Part shown: positions 19,101 to 26,882 of the stretch, in pieces
How the letters are laid out: every line of letters begins with the position of its first letter
Position numbering within the stretch: the first letter of the stretch is position 1
Source of the DNA: Candidatus Saccharicenans sp.
Lineage (GTDB): Bacteria; Acidobacteriota; Aminicenantia; Aminicenantales; Saccharicenantaceae
Reading direction: 5' to 3'
Length of the DNA: 56,644 bases
Assembly: GCA_030018265.1 (NCBI GenBank)
Contig: JASEFX010000013.1
Location: forward strand, 1 to 56,644
The notes under the pieces: generated by a model
The model's database searches: none
What the model saw: the letters and a program-made list of their open reading frames with translations, nothing else
What the model was told of the DNA's origin: nothing
Translations under genes and position numbers: made by a program

Positions 19101-19206
19101 GTCGAGTCTGGCTCTGGCCACCCTGGGCGGGCTGACCGCTTCCACCCTGTTCATTTTCTTCGTCGTCCCTGTCTTTTATTATTATCTGAGCCGCAAAAAA
19201 GATTGA
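16174..19206 (+). CDS. RND efflux permease 2
   Basis: 1010 residues, starting MKFFIERPIAILMIYLALLSLG. The family layout is complete: porter domain motifs ELAPQEEFPRMDITASWPGASPE and SSVSDTGSCRLTVEFDP, helices with LALGFGLFVDNSIVVFENI, and GIVVNNAIILVNHLN in the second half. At the relay position it has D398-N399 rather than two aspartates, so the two permeases differ at a key site, as in paired RND systems such as MdtB/MdtC where subunits are not equivalent. That heteromeric use is inference. It sits 37 nt after permease 1 in the same operon. Confidence 0.9.
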   Translation: MKFFIERPIAILMIYLALLSLGFYSLFHIPLELAPQEEFPRMDITASWPGASPEVMQAQVTSILEEAVLSVRGVRDISSVSDTGSCRLTVEFDPKINLEFANLAVREAIGRALAELPYGVRPVVEPYIPEDFRVRPFLTYTISGNYPLQTLREIVKDKLENGLGSVTGVSRVEVIGGSDLNVRVSLDQEKLHQLGIHPYMIVQSLIQAVRVYPSARVKKGQDEYLLRLAVAPKEVEELGELIIRHQGSVPVKIKDVASLSFEYAEIFALNRINGQPTNMLQVLKEKGRNTLKVAREVKRRLEEVKKNLPPDLIFRVVDDESQEIIDNLRHLYLLAAAITLLIFLMIFIILRRLSPSLLILSSVVFSAVISFNFIYLFKISLNMLTLGALALGFGLFVDNSIVVFENILRHRESGLAPEEAAIGGSREVIIPVLASTLTTIGVFFCFPFFQGRLKIYYLPLGIVMTLALTTSLLVSFSLIPALSPRLLYLRANRKKSRMLAALEKIIRFSLKHPVEILLIIALISVGSYRLFQKNVTIGEFFRWYARDRLNVYVSMPAGTRIEATDELIRKFEEKALAYPCEKQVNARVYPERGFLDITFPSRVELSAHPCILKDELIRLATNFAGVSIGVSGFDPQGYYSSMSAGRFLGSSIRIYGYNLKKLKEIAADIETRLRKNPRVGEIKSITGEYFWKDASATEYVLKIKEEALARYRLDPNYLFYQLQSMVRGTTGLRLQAIIQGKERLIEIKFPESENRELNQLLEMLLVTPEGEQLQVKDLLEVQENEISGSIYRKNQQFQITVMWEFKGPYKAAENYRKAVFSSLSLPPGFTATMEYGFLMTTGEKSQLKYGLLAALVIIFMILAALYESFIQPFIVILAVPLSLTGVFLAFVLAGYPFDSSAYIGLILLAGIVVNNAIILVNHLNLTRKTSGLSLSEAVVKGSLERIRPVFMTTATTVFGLLPLLLIHLETGRRQIWSSLALATLGGLTASTLFIFFVVPVFYYYLSRKKD

Positions 19207-19337
19207 AGCATATCTCCGGAGGCCAGCGGGAAAACTTAAAAGCCGACAAAAACACCGTGCTCTCTTCTATAAAAACTGAATAAAAAAATATATAATTTTC
19301 TGGCAACAAGATTTCTTAAAAAACAAGGAGTAAAGCC

Positions 19338-20684
19338 ATGTGGTGGGAGGACAAACTGGTAAGAACTCTCCGCTGCCGGCTGCTGCAGAAACCCGGAGTG
19401 CTCGGAGGTCTGCTGTCAACTATCGGAGCAGAGAAAGCTTACATCGGCGAGATCAAAATCATCCATATGGGCAGCAATTACATGGACCGTGACATCACCA
19501 TCTTCGTCGATGACGGCGCCCATCTGGAAAGAGTAATCCTGGCGGTAAGGTCCTGCCCGCAGGTTCAGCTTCTCGAAGTAAGAGATGAAGTTCTGGAAAT
19601 GCATCAGGGAGGAAAAATCGCCGTACGTTCCCGGTATGAGGTAAATAACATCAGCGTTCTGAGAAAAGTTTACACTCCCGGCGTGGCTGAGGTTTCCCTG
19701 CTGATAAAAAACAATCCGGCACTGGTCCGACGATACACCGCGATCCGGCATCTTGTGGCCATCGTCACCGACGGCAGCGCGGTGCTTGGACTCGGCGATG
19801 TCGGCCCGCTGGCGGCCATGCCGGTGATGGAAGGCAAAGCTTGCCTTATGGAAACGCTGACCGGTCTCTCAGCCGTGCCCGTTCTCATCAGCACCAAGGA
19901 TCCCGAAAAAATCATCGAAACGGTGGTAAACATCGCGCCCACTTTCAGCGCCATTCAGCTCGAAGATATCTCCGCGCCCCGCTGTTTCTACATAGAAGAA
20001 AAGATCCAGGAAAGAGTCCCTATCCCGGTAATGCATGACGACCAGCATGGCACCGCCTGTGTGGTTACCGCAGCCCTGTTGAACATTTCCAGGATAACCG
20101 GCCGGGACCTGAAAAAGAGCTGTATCGGAATCATCGGTCTGGGAGCTGCCGGGTATGCCATTTCCAGGATGTTGATGTTCTATCTTGAGAGACCGGTTAA
20201 AGGAGCTGACATCAACCCTGAAGCCTGTGAACGTCTCCGCCAGGCCGGTGGAATCGTCTCGGACCTCAAAGAAATAATGTCTTCCTGCGAGGTGGTGATC
20301 GCCACCAGCGGCGTGCCCGGCCTGATCAAGAAAGAAATGATCAGAAAAGGGCAGATTATTCTGGCTCTCTCCAATCCAAACCCGGAAATAGAGCCGGAAG
20401 AAGCCCTGGCCGCCGGGGCGGCTTACGCCGCAGACGGCAAGGTGATAAACAACATCCTCGGTTTTCCCGGAATTTTCCGCGGAGCGGTTGACGCCAACGT
20501 GCCCCGGATAACCAGAGAAATGCTGCTGGCTGCAGCCAGAGCCATCGCCGATTACGCTTCGCCGGGAGAAATCGTCCCGAACCCGCTCGACCGAAATCTG
20601 CATCGGAATGTGGCCAGGGCAGTGGCTAAAGTGGCCCTCGAGCTTAAGCTGAATCGCGATGACCTAACCGGCTACTTCGACTGA
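19338..20684 (+). CDS. Malic enzyme-like oxidoreductase with N-terminal ACT domain
   Basis: 448 residues. Residues about 8-85 form an ACT-like regulatory domain (KPGVLGGLLSTIGAEKAYIGEIK). The catalytic part has Y112 in VYTPGVAE, K167 in MEGKACL, the metal-binding HDDQHGTACV segment and a Rossmann motif GIIGLGAAGYAISRML. It should oxidatively decarboxylate malate to pyruvate with NAD(P). Many family members read MEGKAMLF at the Lys; here it is MEGKACLMETLTGLSAVPV, so substrate preference could differ. The ACT domain implies feedback by an amino acid or similar ligand, not identifiable from sequence. AAGGAG precedes the ATG. A TATAAT lies at 19291. Confidence 0.88.
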   Translation: MWWEDKLVRTLRCRLLQKPGVLGGLLSTIGAEKAYIGEIKIIHMGSNYMDRDITIFVDDGAHLERVILAVRSCPQVQLLEVRDEVLEMHQGGKIAVRSRYEVNNISVLRKVYTPGVAEVSLLIKNNPALVRRYTAIRHLVAIVTDGSAVLGLGDVGPLAAMPVMEGKACLMETLTGLSAVPVLISTKDPEKIIETVVNIAPTFSAIQLEDISAPRCFYIEEKIQERVPIPVMHDDQHGTACVVTAALLNISRITGRDLKKSCIGIIGLGAAGYAISRMLMFYLERPVKGADINPEACERLRQAGGIVSDLKEIMSSCEVVIATSGVPGLIKKEMIRKGQIILALSNPNPEIEPEEALAAGAAYAADGKVINNILGFPGIFRGAVDANVPRITREMLLAAARAIADYASPGEIVPNPLDRNLHRNVARAVAKVALELKLNRDDLTGYFD

Positions 20685-20707
20685 AGACAGACAGGCAGCG
20701 GCTTAAT

Positions 20708-20736
20708 TTGACATAACCAGGACAATCTAATATATA
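20708..20736 (+). promoter_or_regulatory. Promoter of the CBS-domain gene
   Basis: TTGACA (20708-20713), a 17-nt spacer and TATATA (20731-20736; TATAAA two bases later) lie 50 nt upstream of the gene, which has an AAGGAGGGAG ribosome-binding site. Confidence 0.6.
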
Positions 20737-20786
20737 AATAGAGTAAGGCTCTTGAGGATGAAACTGCCTATCTTCAAGGAGGGAGA

Positions 20787-21224
20787 ATGATAACCGTCAG
20801 ACAAATTCTCGAAGAAAAAGGGCATCAGGTCTGGACCATCTCGCCCGACAGCACGGTCTATGAAGCGCTTAAAATCATGGCTGAAAAAGAGGTGGGTGCG
20901 CTGATCGTGGTCGATAAAGACCAGGTGGTCGGGATAATCTCCGAAAGGGATTACGCCCGCAAGGTAGTGTTGAAGGGAAAATCCTCCCTGGAAACCCCGG
21001 TGAAAGAAATAATGACTTCACAGGTTTATTTCGTCAACCCCGAATGCACGGCGGAAGAATGCATGGCGTTGATGACCGAAAAGAGAATCCGACACCTTCC
21101 GGTAATAGAAAAAAATAAGCTCGTCGGAGTTATTTCCATCGGAGACGTGGTTAAATCGGTCATCGCCAGCCAGAAAATTCAGATTGAACACCTGCAGAAT
21201 TACATCATGGGCAAATATCAATAA
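20787..21224 (+). CDS. Two-CBS-domain protein
   Basis: 145 residues forming a CBS pair (Bateman module). CBS1 (about 8-60) has GHQVWTISPDSTVYEALKIMAEKEVGALIVV and SERDYARKV; CBS2 (about 75-130) has VNPECTAEECMALMTEKRIRHLPVIE and SIGDVVK. There is no attached enzyme domain. Stand-alone CBS pairs bind adenosine nucleotides and regulate partner proteins. The neighbour upstream is malic enzyme, but this gene has its own promoter, so the link is only positional. It converges on dut 50 nt away. Confidence 0.88.
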   Translation: MITVRQILEEKGHQVWTISPDSTVYEALKIMAEKEVGALIVVDKDQVVGIISERDYARKVVLKGKSSLETPVKEIMTSQVYFVNPECTAEECMALMTEKRIRHLPVIEKNKLVGVISIGDVVKSVIASQKIQIEHLQNYIMGKYQ

Positions 21225-21274
21225 GCCCGGTTTATCTCGGTCCAAAAGAGTTTACTCAAGAGAAAAGTGTCGCT

Positions 21275-21697
21275 TTAATAGAGTCCGGTAGAACCAAAAC
21301 CCCCTTCGCCACGGCTGGTGGGGTCAAGAGAATCCACCTCAACTATTTCCACTGACTGAACAGGTTGAATGAGCATCTGGGCTATTTTCATTCCCGGGTT
21401 GATTTCAAAGGGCTCCTTTCCCAGGTTTGTCAGCACCACCCGGACTTCCCCGCGGTAACCGGAATCAACCACTCCGGCCAGGCGATGAACCCCGCGCAGA
21501 GCGATACCGCTTTTATCCCAGATGAGTCCAACGTAACCTGGAGGAATGGCCATCTGCAGACCTGTCGGAACCACCCCTGTTTCCCCGGGATTGATCGTCA
21601 TATGGACGCAGGAAAAAAGGTCGAGTCCGGCATCTCCCGTGTGGCTGTAAGCCGGAATTCTCGCTTCTGGAGAAAATCTCTTTATCAGCACTTTCAT
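21275..21697 (-). CDS. dut: dUTP diphosphatase (trimeric dUTPase)
   Basis: 140 residues, normal family length. All five dUTPase motifs are visible: GDAGLDLFS (1), DKSGIALRG (2), AGVVDSGYRGEVRVVLTN (3, catalytic Asp), GMKIAQMLI (4) and SRGEGGFGSTG (5). It hydrolyses dUTP to dUMP and pyrophosphate, keeping uracil out of DNA and feeding dTMP synthesis. It starts 3 nt after the stop of nrdG, and the GAGGGAG site lies inside the nrdG end, so it is the last gene of the anaerobic ribonucleotide reductase operon. Confidence 0.95.
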   Translation of the reverse strand: MKVLIKRFSPEARIPAYSHTGDAGLDLFSCVHMTINPGETGVVPTGLQMAIPPGYVGLIWDKSGIALRGVHRLAGVVDSGYRGEVRVVLTNLGKEPFEINPGMKIAQMLIQPVQSVEIVEVDSLDPTSRGEGGFGSTGLY

Positions 21698-21700
21698 GAC

Positions 21701-22399
21701 TCAAGCTCCCTCAATAAGAACTTCCCGAAAAAAAGGCCTGAGCTTTTCTGCCCAGTCCTTAATCATTTCCTCCGGGTAAGGCTTAATTTTAATGTAAGAG
21801 GGGTCGATGGTGTTATGCGGAACAAATTGCTGCAGCTGAAAGCAGGCGGCTCCGTTCAACCACTCACCGATTTTCATCAGCTCATCCTCATCGTGCAGAC
21901 CGGGAACGACGGTGGTTCTGAAAACATAATTCAAACCGGAGCTGCGAATGAGTTCGATGCTGCGCTGAATTTTTTCAGGGTCGACCGGAGCCCTAACCAC
22001 TTCCTGATACCGGTCAAGCGAGGCTTTTATGTCCATGGCCACCCAGTCGACAAGCTTTTCGTTTATCAAATATTCAAGCCTCTCAGGAAAAGAGCCGTTG
22101 GTGTCGATTTTGAGGAGATAACCACGGTCCTTGATCACCCGGGCCAGCACTTCGATATCTTCGTGAAGCAGAGGCTCTCCGCCGCTCAGACACAGGCCAT
22201 CGAGCCAGCCCTTCCTGGAATCTAAATAGCTTAAGAAAAAATTGAGGTCGAGCGTCGGAAGCCGGCCCGGGTTTAATACCAGGTCAGCGTTATGGCAGAA
22301 TGGACAGCGGAAATTGCATCCGCCGAGAAAGACAGTTGAGGAGATATAACCTGGAAAATCCTTCGAAGCAAATTTTTCTAAACCCTTGATTTCAACCAC
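21701..22399 (-). CDS. nrdG: Anaerobic ribonucleotide reductase activating protein (radical SAM)
   Basis: 232 residues. C28, C32 and C35 in GGCNFRCPFCHN bind the [4Fe-4S] cluster; LSGGEPLLHED is the SAM-binding GGE motif. It cleaves S-adenosylmethionine to make the glycyl radical on NrdD. The length and the GLEKFASKDFPGYIS opening match the longer NrdG subtype, sometimes annotated anaerobic ribonucleoside-triphosphate reductase activating protein. It overlaps the redoxin gene by 22 nt and is followed at once by dut. Pyruvate-formate-lyase activases are the nearest alternative, but nrdD in the same operon settles the call. Confidence 0.92.
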   Translation of the reverse strand: MVEIKGLEKFASKDFPGYISSTVFLGGCNFRCPFCHNADLVLNPGRLPTLDLNFFLSYLDSRKGWLDGLCLSGGEPLLHEDIEVLARVIKDRGYLLKIDTNGSFPERLEYLINEKLVDWVAMDIKASLDRYQEVVRAPVDPEKIQRSIELIRSSGLNYVFRTTVVPGLHDEDELMKIGEWLNGAACFQLQQFVPHNTIDPSYIKIKPYPEEMIKDWAEKLRPFFREVLIEGA

Positions 22400-22644
22400 A
22401 GGTCGAGCTCCTCGGCCGATGTCAGCACGGCGGTGGCCAGGCCGTTATTCTCAATGATAAGAGTGGGAATGATGACGCTGCCCGAGCTGTCGCGCCGCAG
22501 CATTTTCGCATACTCCTTAATCTTTTCGCGACCGGCTTTCGTGCTGACGTCAAACTCGCTCGCCTTGATCCCCTTAGCCTTCAGCAGGTCTTTAATCTTA
22601 TCGCACTTGGAGCAGCCTGGCAGGGTAAACAGCAGATAGTTCAT
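22378..22644 (-). CDS. Glutaredoxin/NrdH-like redoxin
   Basis: 88 residues with the thioredoxin fold pattern MNYLLFTLPGCSKCDKIKDLLK. The redox pair is C11-x-x-C14, and IPTLII supplies the cis-proline. Located between nrdD and nrdG and overlapping nrdG, it is the obvious candidate to supply electrons to the reductase. Some class III enzymes use formate as reductant, others a thioredoxin-family protein; this gene order argues for the latter. The ribosome-binding site is a purine-rich GGAGAGGGAAAGG directly before the ATG. Confidence 0.85.
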   Translation of the reverse strand: MNYLLFTLPGCSKCDKIKDLLKAKGIKASEFDVSTKAGREKIKEYAKMLRRDSSGSVIIPTLIIENNGLATAVLTSAEELDLWLKSRV

Positions 22645-22710
22645 CCTTTCCCTCTCCTCCTTAAAATTTCTCGGGATAACGCTTTTTAATTATAAATAAA
22701 AATTCCTGTT

Positions 22711-24789
22711 TCAGTCGAGCCTGGAAAAAGGCACACGATCACGGAATTCCTGTTGCTTTCCGTCGTTCCAGGTTTTCACCGGCCGCAGATAACCGACAAT
22801 TCTCGAATAGACTTCGGTCTCTGAGCCGCATTCCGGACAGACTTCATGCTTCCCCCTGAGATATCCATGGTTATCGCAAACGCTGAAGGTCGGGGTAATG
22901 CTGAAATAAGGAATTTTCGTCTCAGAAATTTTCTGCACCAGCCGGCGGCAGGTTTTCCAGTCGATGGCCTCAGGCAGGAACGCATGGAAAATAGTTCCTC
23001 CGGTGTAGAGCGATTGTATGTCCTCCTGATGCTTCAGAGCTTCGAAGATGTCTCTGGTAGCGTCAACGTTGAGCTGGGTGGAATTCGTAAGATAGGGAAA
23101 TTTCTCCGTGCCGGAAGTGTAGATGTTTTTATATTTCTCCCGGTCGAGCCGGGCCAGACGGTAGGAAGTCGATTCGGCCGGAGAAGCCTCCAGGTTGTAA
23201 AGATGACCGGTTTCCTCCTGAAATTCTCTAAGCACCTCGCGCATGAACATCATGGTCTCGATGGCAAACTCTTTGCCTTCGGGAGTTCCTATGCCCTTAC
23301 CCAGGAAATTCATGCAGGCTTCATGCATGCCGCAGACGCCGATGGTGGAGAAGTGATTTTCAAAATGGCCCAGGTAAACTTTGGTGTAAGGCATCAGGCC
23401 CCGCTCGAGCATATTGTTAACTACCTCTCTCTTAGTTTCGAGCGCTTCTTTAGCTAAAATCATCATCTCTTTCAGCTTATCGAAAAATTCCTGCCTGGAC
23501 TGAGCCTCATAACCGATGCGGTTCAGGTTGATGGTCACCACCCCGATCGAACCGGTCTGGTCGCCCGCGCCCCACATATTGCCGGGACGGCGCCTCAACT
23601 CTCTCATATCAAGATTAAGACGGCAGCACATCGCCCGGATGTCTCCGGGGTTCAGGTTGGTCCCTCGATAATTCTGAAAATAAGGTATCCCATACTTCGC
23701 CGTGGCTTCAAAAAGCAACCTGGTGTTCGGATGATCCCAGTCAAAATCCTTCGTAATGTTGTAGGTTGGTATCGGGAAAGTAAACACTCGCCCCTTCATA
23801 TCCCCTTCGATCATCAGCTCAAGAAACGCCCGGTTGATCATATCCATCTCGGCCTGATACTCACCGTAGCAGGAATCAAGCTCCTCTCCCCCGACGACAA
23901 CTTTTTTGTTCTTAAGGTCTTCGGGCACCGTCCAGTCAAAAGTCAGGTTGGAAAAGGGCGTCTGCCATCCCCAGCGGCAGGGGACGTTCAGGCCGAAGAT
24001 GAGCTTCTGGATGTCCTGTTTCACCTGCTCATAACTCAGGTTATCAATCCGGACGAACGGCGCCAGATAGGTGTCCACGCTGGAAAAGGCCTGGGCTCCG
24101 GCAAACTCTGCCTGCATCGTGCCGATGTAATTGACCATATGCAGGGTGGCCGTTTCCAGGTGTCTGGCCGGATGGGAATGGACCTGGTTCGGAACATGCC
24201 CGAACCCTTTGCGGAGAAGGTTTTCCAGCGACCAGCCGGCGCAATAACCCACAATCGGGTAGGACAGATCATGAATATGAAGTTCGCCCTCAAGATGGGC
24301 TTTTTTGATTCTCTCTGAATAAAGGTTATTCAGAGCAAAGTTAGAGAGCACCTCTCCGGCGATTCTGGCGTTCAAACCGGAAAAGCTGATGACTCCCTCG
24401 TTGCTGTTTTCCCTGACCTTCCAGTCATGGTCGTTGATGTAATCCTTGATCAATCTCTCGAGGTTGATGCCGGTCTGTCTGGCTTCCCGGATCGTCTTAT
24501 GCTTCTCACGATACAGAATGTAGGCTTTCGCCACTTCATGGTAACCCTGCTTCATCAGGACCATTTCCACTATGTCCTGAATCTGTTCCACCGAGGGAAT
24601 GGTGTAACCGCCAAACTTTTCCTCCAGGACAAAAACCACTATGTCCGAACAGTGCTGGGCGGCCATCCAGTCGTTTATCCCCTGCGACTGCATCGCCTTG
24701 TAGATGGCGTTGGTGATTTTGTCCTGGATAAAATCGACGATCTGTCCATCCCTTTTCTTGATACGGGTAATTTTGCTGGTCTTGACCAT
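22711..24789 (-). CDS. nrdD: Anaerobic (class III) ribonucleoside-triphosphate reductase
   Basis: 692 residues. An N-terminal ATP-cone (about 8-95; KRDGQIVDFIQDKITNAIYKAM) provides allosteric control. The catalytic barrel includes YPIVGYCAGWSLENLL, QAFSSVDTYLAPF and the Cys-containing IRAMCCRLNLD. A C-terminal zinc site appears as SVCDNHGYLRGKHEVCPECG, and the glycyl-radical residue is G666 in RIVGYLRP. It reduces ribonucleotides to deoxyribonucleotides without oxygen and needs NrdG to form the radical. GGAGGAGAAGGG precedes the ATG. It is the first gene of a four-gene operon with redoxin, nrdG and dut, under two NrdR-like boxes. No aerobic reductase is present here. Confidence 0.96.
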   Translation of the reverse strand: MVKTSKITRIKKRDGQIVDFIQDKITNAIYKAMQSQGINDWMAAQHCSDIVVFVLEEKFGGYTIPSVEQIQDIVEMVLMKQGYHEVAKAYILYREKHKTIREARQTGINLERLIKDYINDHDWKVRENSNEGVISFSGLNARIAGEVLSNFALNNLYSERIKKAHLEGELHIHDLSYPIVGYCAGWSLENLLRKGFGHVPNQVHSHPARHLETATLHMVNYIGTMQAEFAGAQAFSSVDTYLAPFVRIDNLSYEQVKQDIQKLIFGLNVPCRWGWQTPFSNLTFDWTVPEDLKNKKVVVGGEELDSCYGEYQAEMDMINRAFLELMIEGDMKGRVFTFPIPTYNITKDFDWDHPNTRLLFEATAKYGIPYFQNYRGTNLNPGDIRAMCCRLNLDMRELRRRPGNMWGAGDQTGSIGVVTINLNRIGYEAQSRQEFFDKLKEMMILAKEALETKREVVNNMLERGLMPYTKVYLGHFENHFSTIGVCGMHEACMNFLGKGIGTPEGKEFAIETMMFMREVLREFQEETGHLYNLEASPAESTSYRLARLDREKYKNIYTSGTEKFPYLTNSTQLNVDATRDIFEALKHQEDIQSLYTGGTIFHAFLPEAIDWKTCRRLVQKISETKIPYFSITPTFSVCDNHGYLRGKHEVCPECGSETEVYSRIVGYLRPVKTWNDGKQQEFRDRVPFSRLD

Positions 24790-24883
24790 CCCTTCTCCTC
24801 CCTATAAACAAATTTGCCTTATTTTTTGCTTTATAAAGGCCGATTTTATGCTATCATTCAGATGAAAGTCTAAGAGGCTGAAA

Positions 24884-24899
24884 AAACAATATTTAGTGC
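24884..24899 (-). promoter_or_regulatory. NrdR-like box, promoter-distal
   Basis: AAACAATATTTAGTGC (plus-strand reading) matches about 13 of 16 positions of the NrdR consensus ACACWATATATWGTGT. It lies in the nrdD leader about 37 nt downstream of the predicted transcription start, exactly 32 bp from the second box. Confidence 0.6.
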
Positions 24900-24915
24900 C
24901 CATGCTGGTCGATGG

Positions 24916-24931
24916 ATACAAAATCTTGTGC
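24916..24931 (-). promoter_or_regulatory. NrdR-like box, promoter-proximal
   Basis: ATACAAAATCTTGTGC (plus-strand reading) matches about 12 of 16 consensus positions, including the CAA and TTGTG half-sites. It covers about +5 to +20 of the nrdD transcript, so a bound repressor would block initiation or escape. The 32-bp offset to the other box is three helical turns, the usual arrangement of NrdR box pairs. Confidence 0.6.
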
Positions 24932-24942
24932 CTTCGCCGATA

Positions 24943-24972
24943 TTTATACTCGCTTCCACAGCCGTTTGTCAA
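24943..24972 (-). promoter_or_regulatory. Promoter of the nrdD operon
   Basis: On the minus strand a perfect TTGACA (24972-24967), an 18-nt spacer and TATAAA (24948-24943). The predicted start is near 24936, giving a leader of about 145 nt containing both NrdR-like boxes. Confidence 0.7.
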
Positions 24973-25028
24973 GAAAAAATAAAATTTTTTTTTAATTTCT
25001 TTTTTTAGTTCTTTTTAAGGGGAAAAAA

Positions 25029-25433
25029 ATGGTCCAGCTCAGCCTGTCAACCAGCCGTAAAGAAGAATTTATCGATATCACCGGACGGATCCGCACGCTC
25101 ATCAGGGAATCTGGGGTAAAGAGCGGCCTGGCGGTGGTCTTCTGCCCTCATACCACCTGCGCTCTGACCATCAACGAACATGCCGACCCTGATGTCCGGG
25201 CCGACATCATGATGACTCTCAGGAAGCTCGTGCCTGAAAACATCCCCTATGCTCACACCGAAGGCAACTCCCCGGCTCACATAAAGTCCTCTCTCCTGGG
25301 CAATTCCCTGACCCTCCTGGTGGAAGACGGAGATTTAGTCCTGGGCACCTGGCAGGGAATTTTTCTCTGTGAATTCGACGGACCGCGCCGGCGTCAGATA
25401 TGGGTCAGAATCATCGAGGGCGGAAAAATCTGA
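25029..25433 (+). CDS. yjbQ: YjbQ family protein (UPF0047)
   Basis: 134 residues, standard family length. Conserved [23 protein letters not shown] and the later [18 protein letters not shown] contain the His/Asp residues typical of UPF0047/YjbQ. Members have been reported to have thiamine-phosphate synthase side activity; the physiological role is unsettled. It is transcribed away from nrdD. AAGGGG precedes the ATG after a T-rich stretch. No thiamine genes lie nearby. Confidence 0.9.
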   Translation: MVQLSLSTSRKEEFIDITGRIRTLIRESGVKSGLAVVFCPHTTCALTINEHADPDVRADIMMTLRKLVPENIPYAHTEGNSPAHIKSSLLGNSLTLLVEDGDLVLGTWQGIFLCEFDGPRRRQIWVRIIEGGKI

Positions 25434-25571
25434 TTGCGTTTGCGAATCCAGTCGTCCGGACAGCGCGGAAACCCTCCTGCGGGCTAACCCACCGGGCCAG
25501 ACCGATCAAGCTCCTCCCGCAAAAAAAGCATCCCGTCCTCCTGCTCAGCAGAAGACCGACTGTCCGGAAAT

Positions 25572-26882
25572 TCAGGCTTTTTTTACCGTTTTCTCCAGGA
25601 TGTGATTTTCCTTAACGTCAGCTCTTTTCAAAAGTATGGCGAAGATAAGTCCTACCAGACCAAGTGAGGCAAACATGATGGAAGAAGCAGTGTAAGAATG
25701 AGTCCGGTCTCGCAGAAAACCGTTAATCAGCGGGAAAAGCCCGAGACCGATATTCTGTATGGCCGTCATCAACCCGAAAGCCGTGCCGGTCCTTTCCTCC
25801 CTGACGACCATCGGAACCGAGGGCCACATCGCCGCCGGCACCAGCACAAAAGCCAGGCCGAGGAAAACCATCGGATAGGCCGGATAGATTCGGGTCAGGC
25901 CCATAAGCAGATGGCAGGGGATGAGAATAAGGGAACCAAAAATCATCACCGTCGCCCGGCGCCCGAAGCGGTCAATCAGGCTGCCGGCAAACGGGGCAAA
26001 AATCATCGAGGCAAAAATTATTATTGAGCTGATCCCGCCGGCTGTGCTGAACATGTGGAGGAAATTGTTAAAAACCTGAGCCAGAAAACCGCCTGAGGCT
26101 TCTGCCGCCCTGGCAATCCCCCACTTGTCGACAAAAAAGTCCGTCGAAAGCGCGGTGAAGGGGAAAATAGCTGAATAAAAGGTAAAGCAAAGGGCGGTTA
26201 TGTACCAGAAAGTCAGCTTGAATTCTTTTATATCGCGAATGTTTATTTTTTCTGTTTCGGTTTCTTTTTTCAGGTCGAGAACTTTTTCCGCCCGACGGTC
26301 AAACACCACGTAAAGAATGTTGCCCAGCAGCGAAACCCCGCAGGCCAAAACAGCCGCCAGCAGGGCGTAACGGAAACTTCCGTAATACCTGGAAATCAGC
26401 TCCCCGGTATTAAAGGCAAAAAGCGAACCGAGACGGCTGACGGTCAGGGTGGCACCGAAGGAAAAAGCCAGTTCCTTGCTCCTGAACCAGCGTGCCAGCA
26501 TCGTGCTCTGGGCCACGATCAGCGGCTCGGAACCGGCTCCAAAAATGAACCGCCCGAGAAAAAATATCGGTATGCTTTTAGCCTTCCAGACCATGGCCGC
26601 TCCGAGAAAAACCAGCAGGGAGAAGAGAAGACTGGCTTTCCTGGTTCCGAGTTTATCAACCAGAAGACCGCCCACCAGAACGGCCAGGATGGCCGCCAGA
26701 CTGTACATGGTAAAAAAAGTGCCGACCGTCGAGCGCGATGCTTTTAGCTCCTCCACCAGGGATGGGACTATCGCCGAGACGATGTCATAGGCAAAGTAAC
26801 AACCAAAAGAAAGCGAGGCAATAAAAGCCAGCATCAGGAATCGGTAAAATCTGCTCTGTGGACTTAAAAGGCCGCCGCCCAT
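25572..26882 (-). CDS. Major facilitator superfamily transporter
   Basis: 436 residues with about 12 hydrophobic helices. The MFS loop motif between helices 2 and 3 appears as GGLLVDKLGTRKASLL, and its counterpart in the second half as GSLIDRFGRRATVM, placing the two six-helix bundles. A charged cytoplasmic loop of about 40 residues lies between them. GAAVMWKAKSIPIFFLGRFIFGAGSEP is like the oxalate/formate or NarK-type MFS branch, but the substrate cannot be called. AAGGAGAGG precedes the ATG. It is a single gene, divergent from the amidase. Confidence 0.88.
   Translation of the reverse strand: MGGGLLSPQSRFYRFLMLAFIASLSFGCYFAYDIVSAIVPSLVEELKASRSTVGTFFTMYSLAAILAVLVGGLLVDKLGTRKASLLFSLLVFLGAAMVWKAKSIPIFFLGRFIFGAGSEPLIVAQSTMLARWFRSKELAFSFGATLTVSRLGSLFAFNTGELISRYYGSFRYALLAAVLACGVSLLGNILYVVFDRRAEKVLDLKKETETEKINIRDIKEFKLTFWYITALCFTFYSAIFPFTALSTDFFVDKWGIARAAEASGGFLAQVFNNFLHMFSTAGGISSIIIFASMIFAPFAGSLIDRFGRRATVMIFGSLILIPCHLLMGLTRIYPAYPMVFLGLAFVLVPAAMWPSVPMVVREERTGTAFGLMTAIQNIGLGLFPLINGFLRDRTHSYTASSIMFASLGLVGLIFAILLKRADVKENHILEKTVKKA

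Noticed and set aside
21365-22225. 286-residue plus-strand frame opposite dut and nrdG
   Set aside because: Antisense to two genes with complete catalytic motifs; composition is of a shadow frame.
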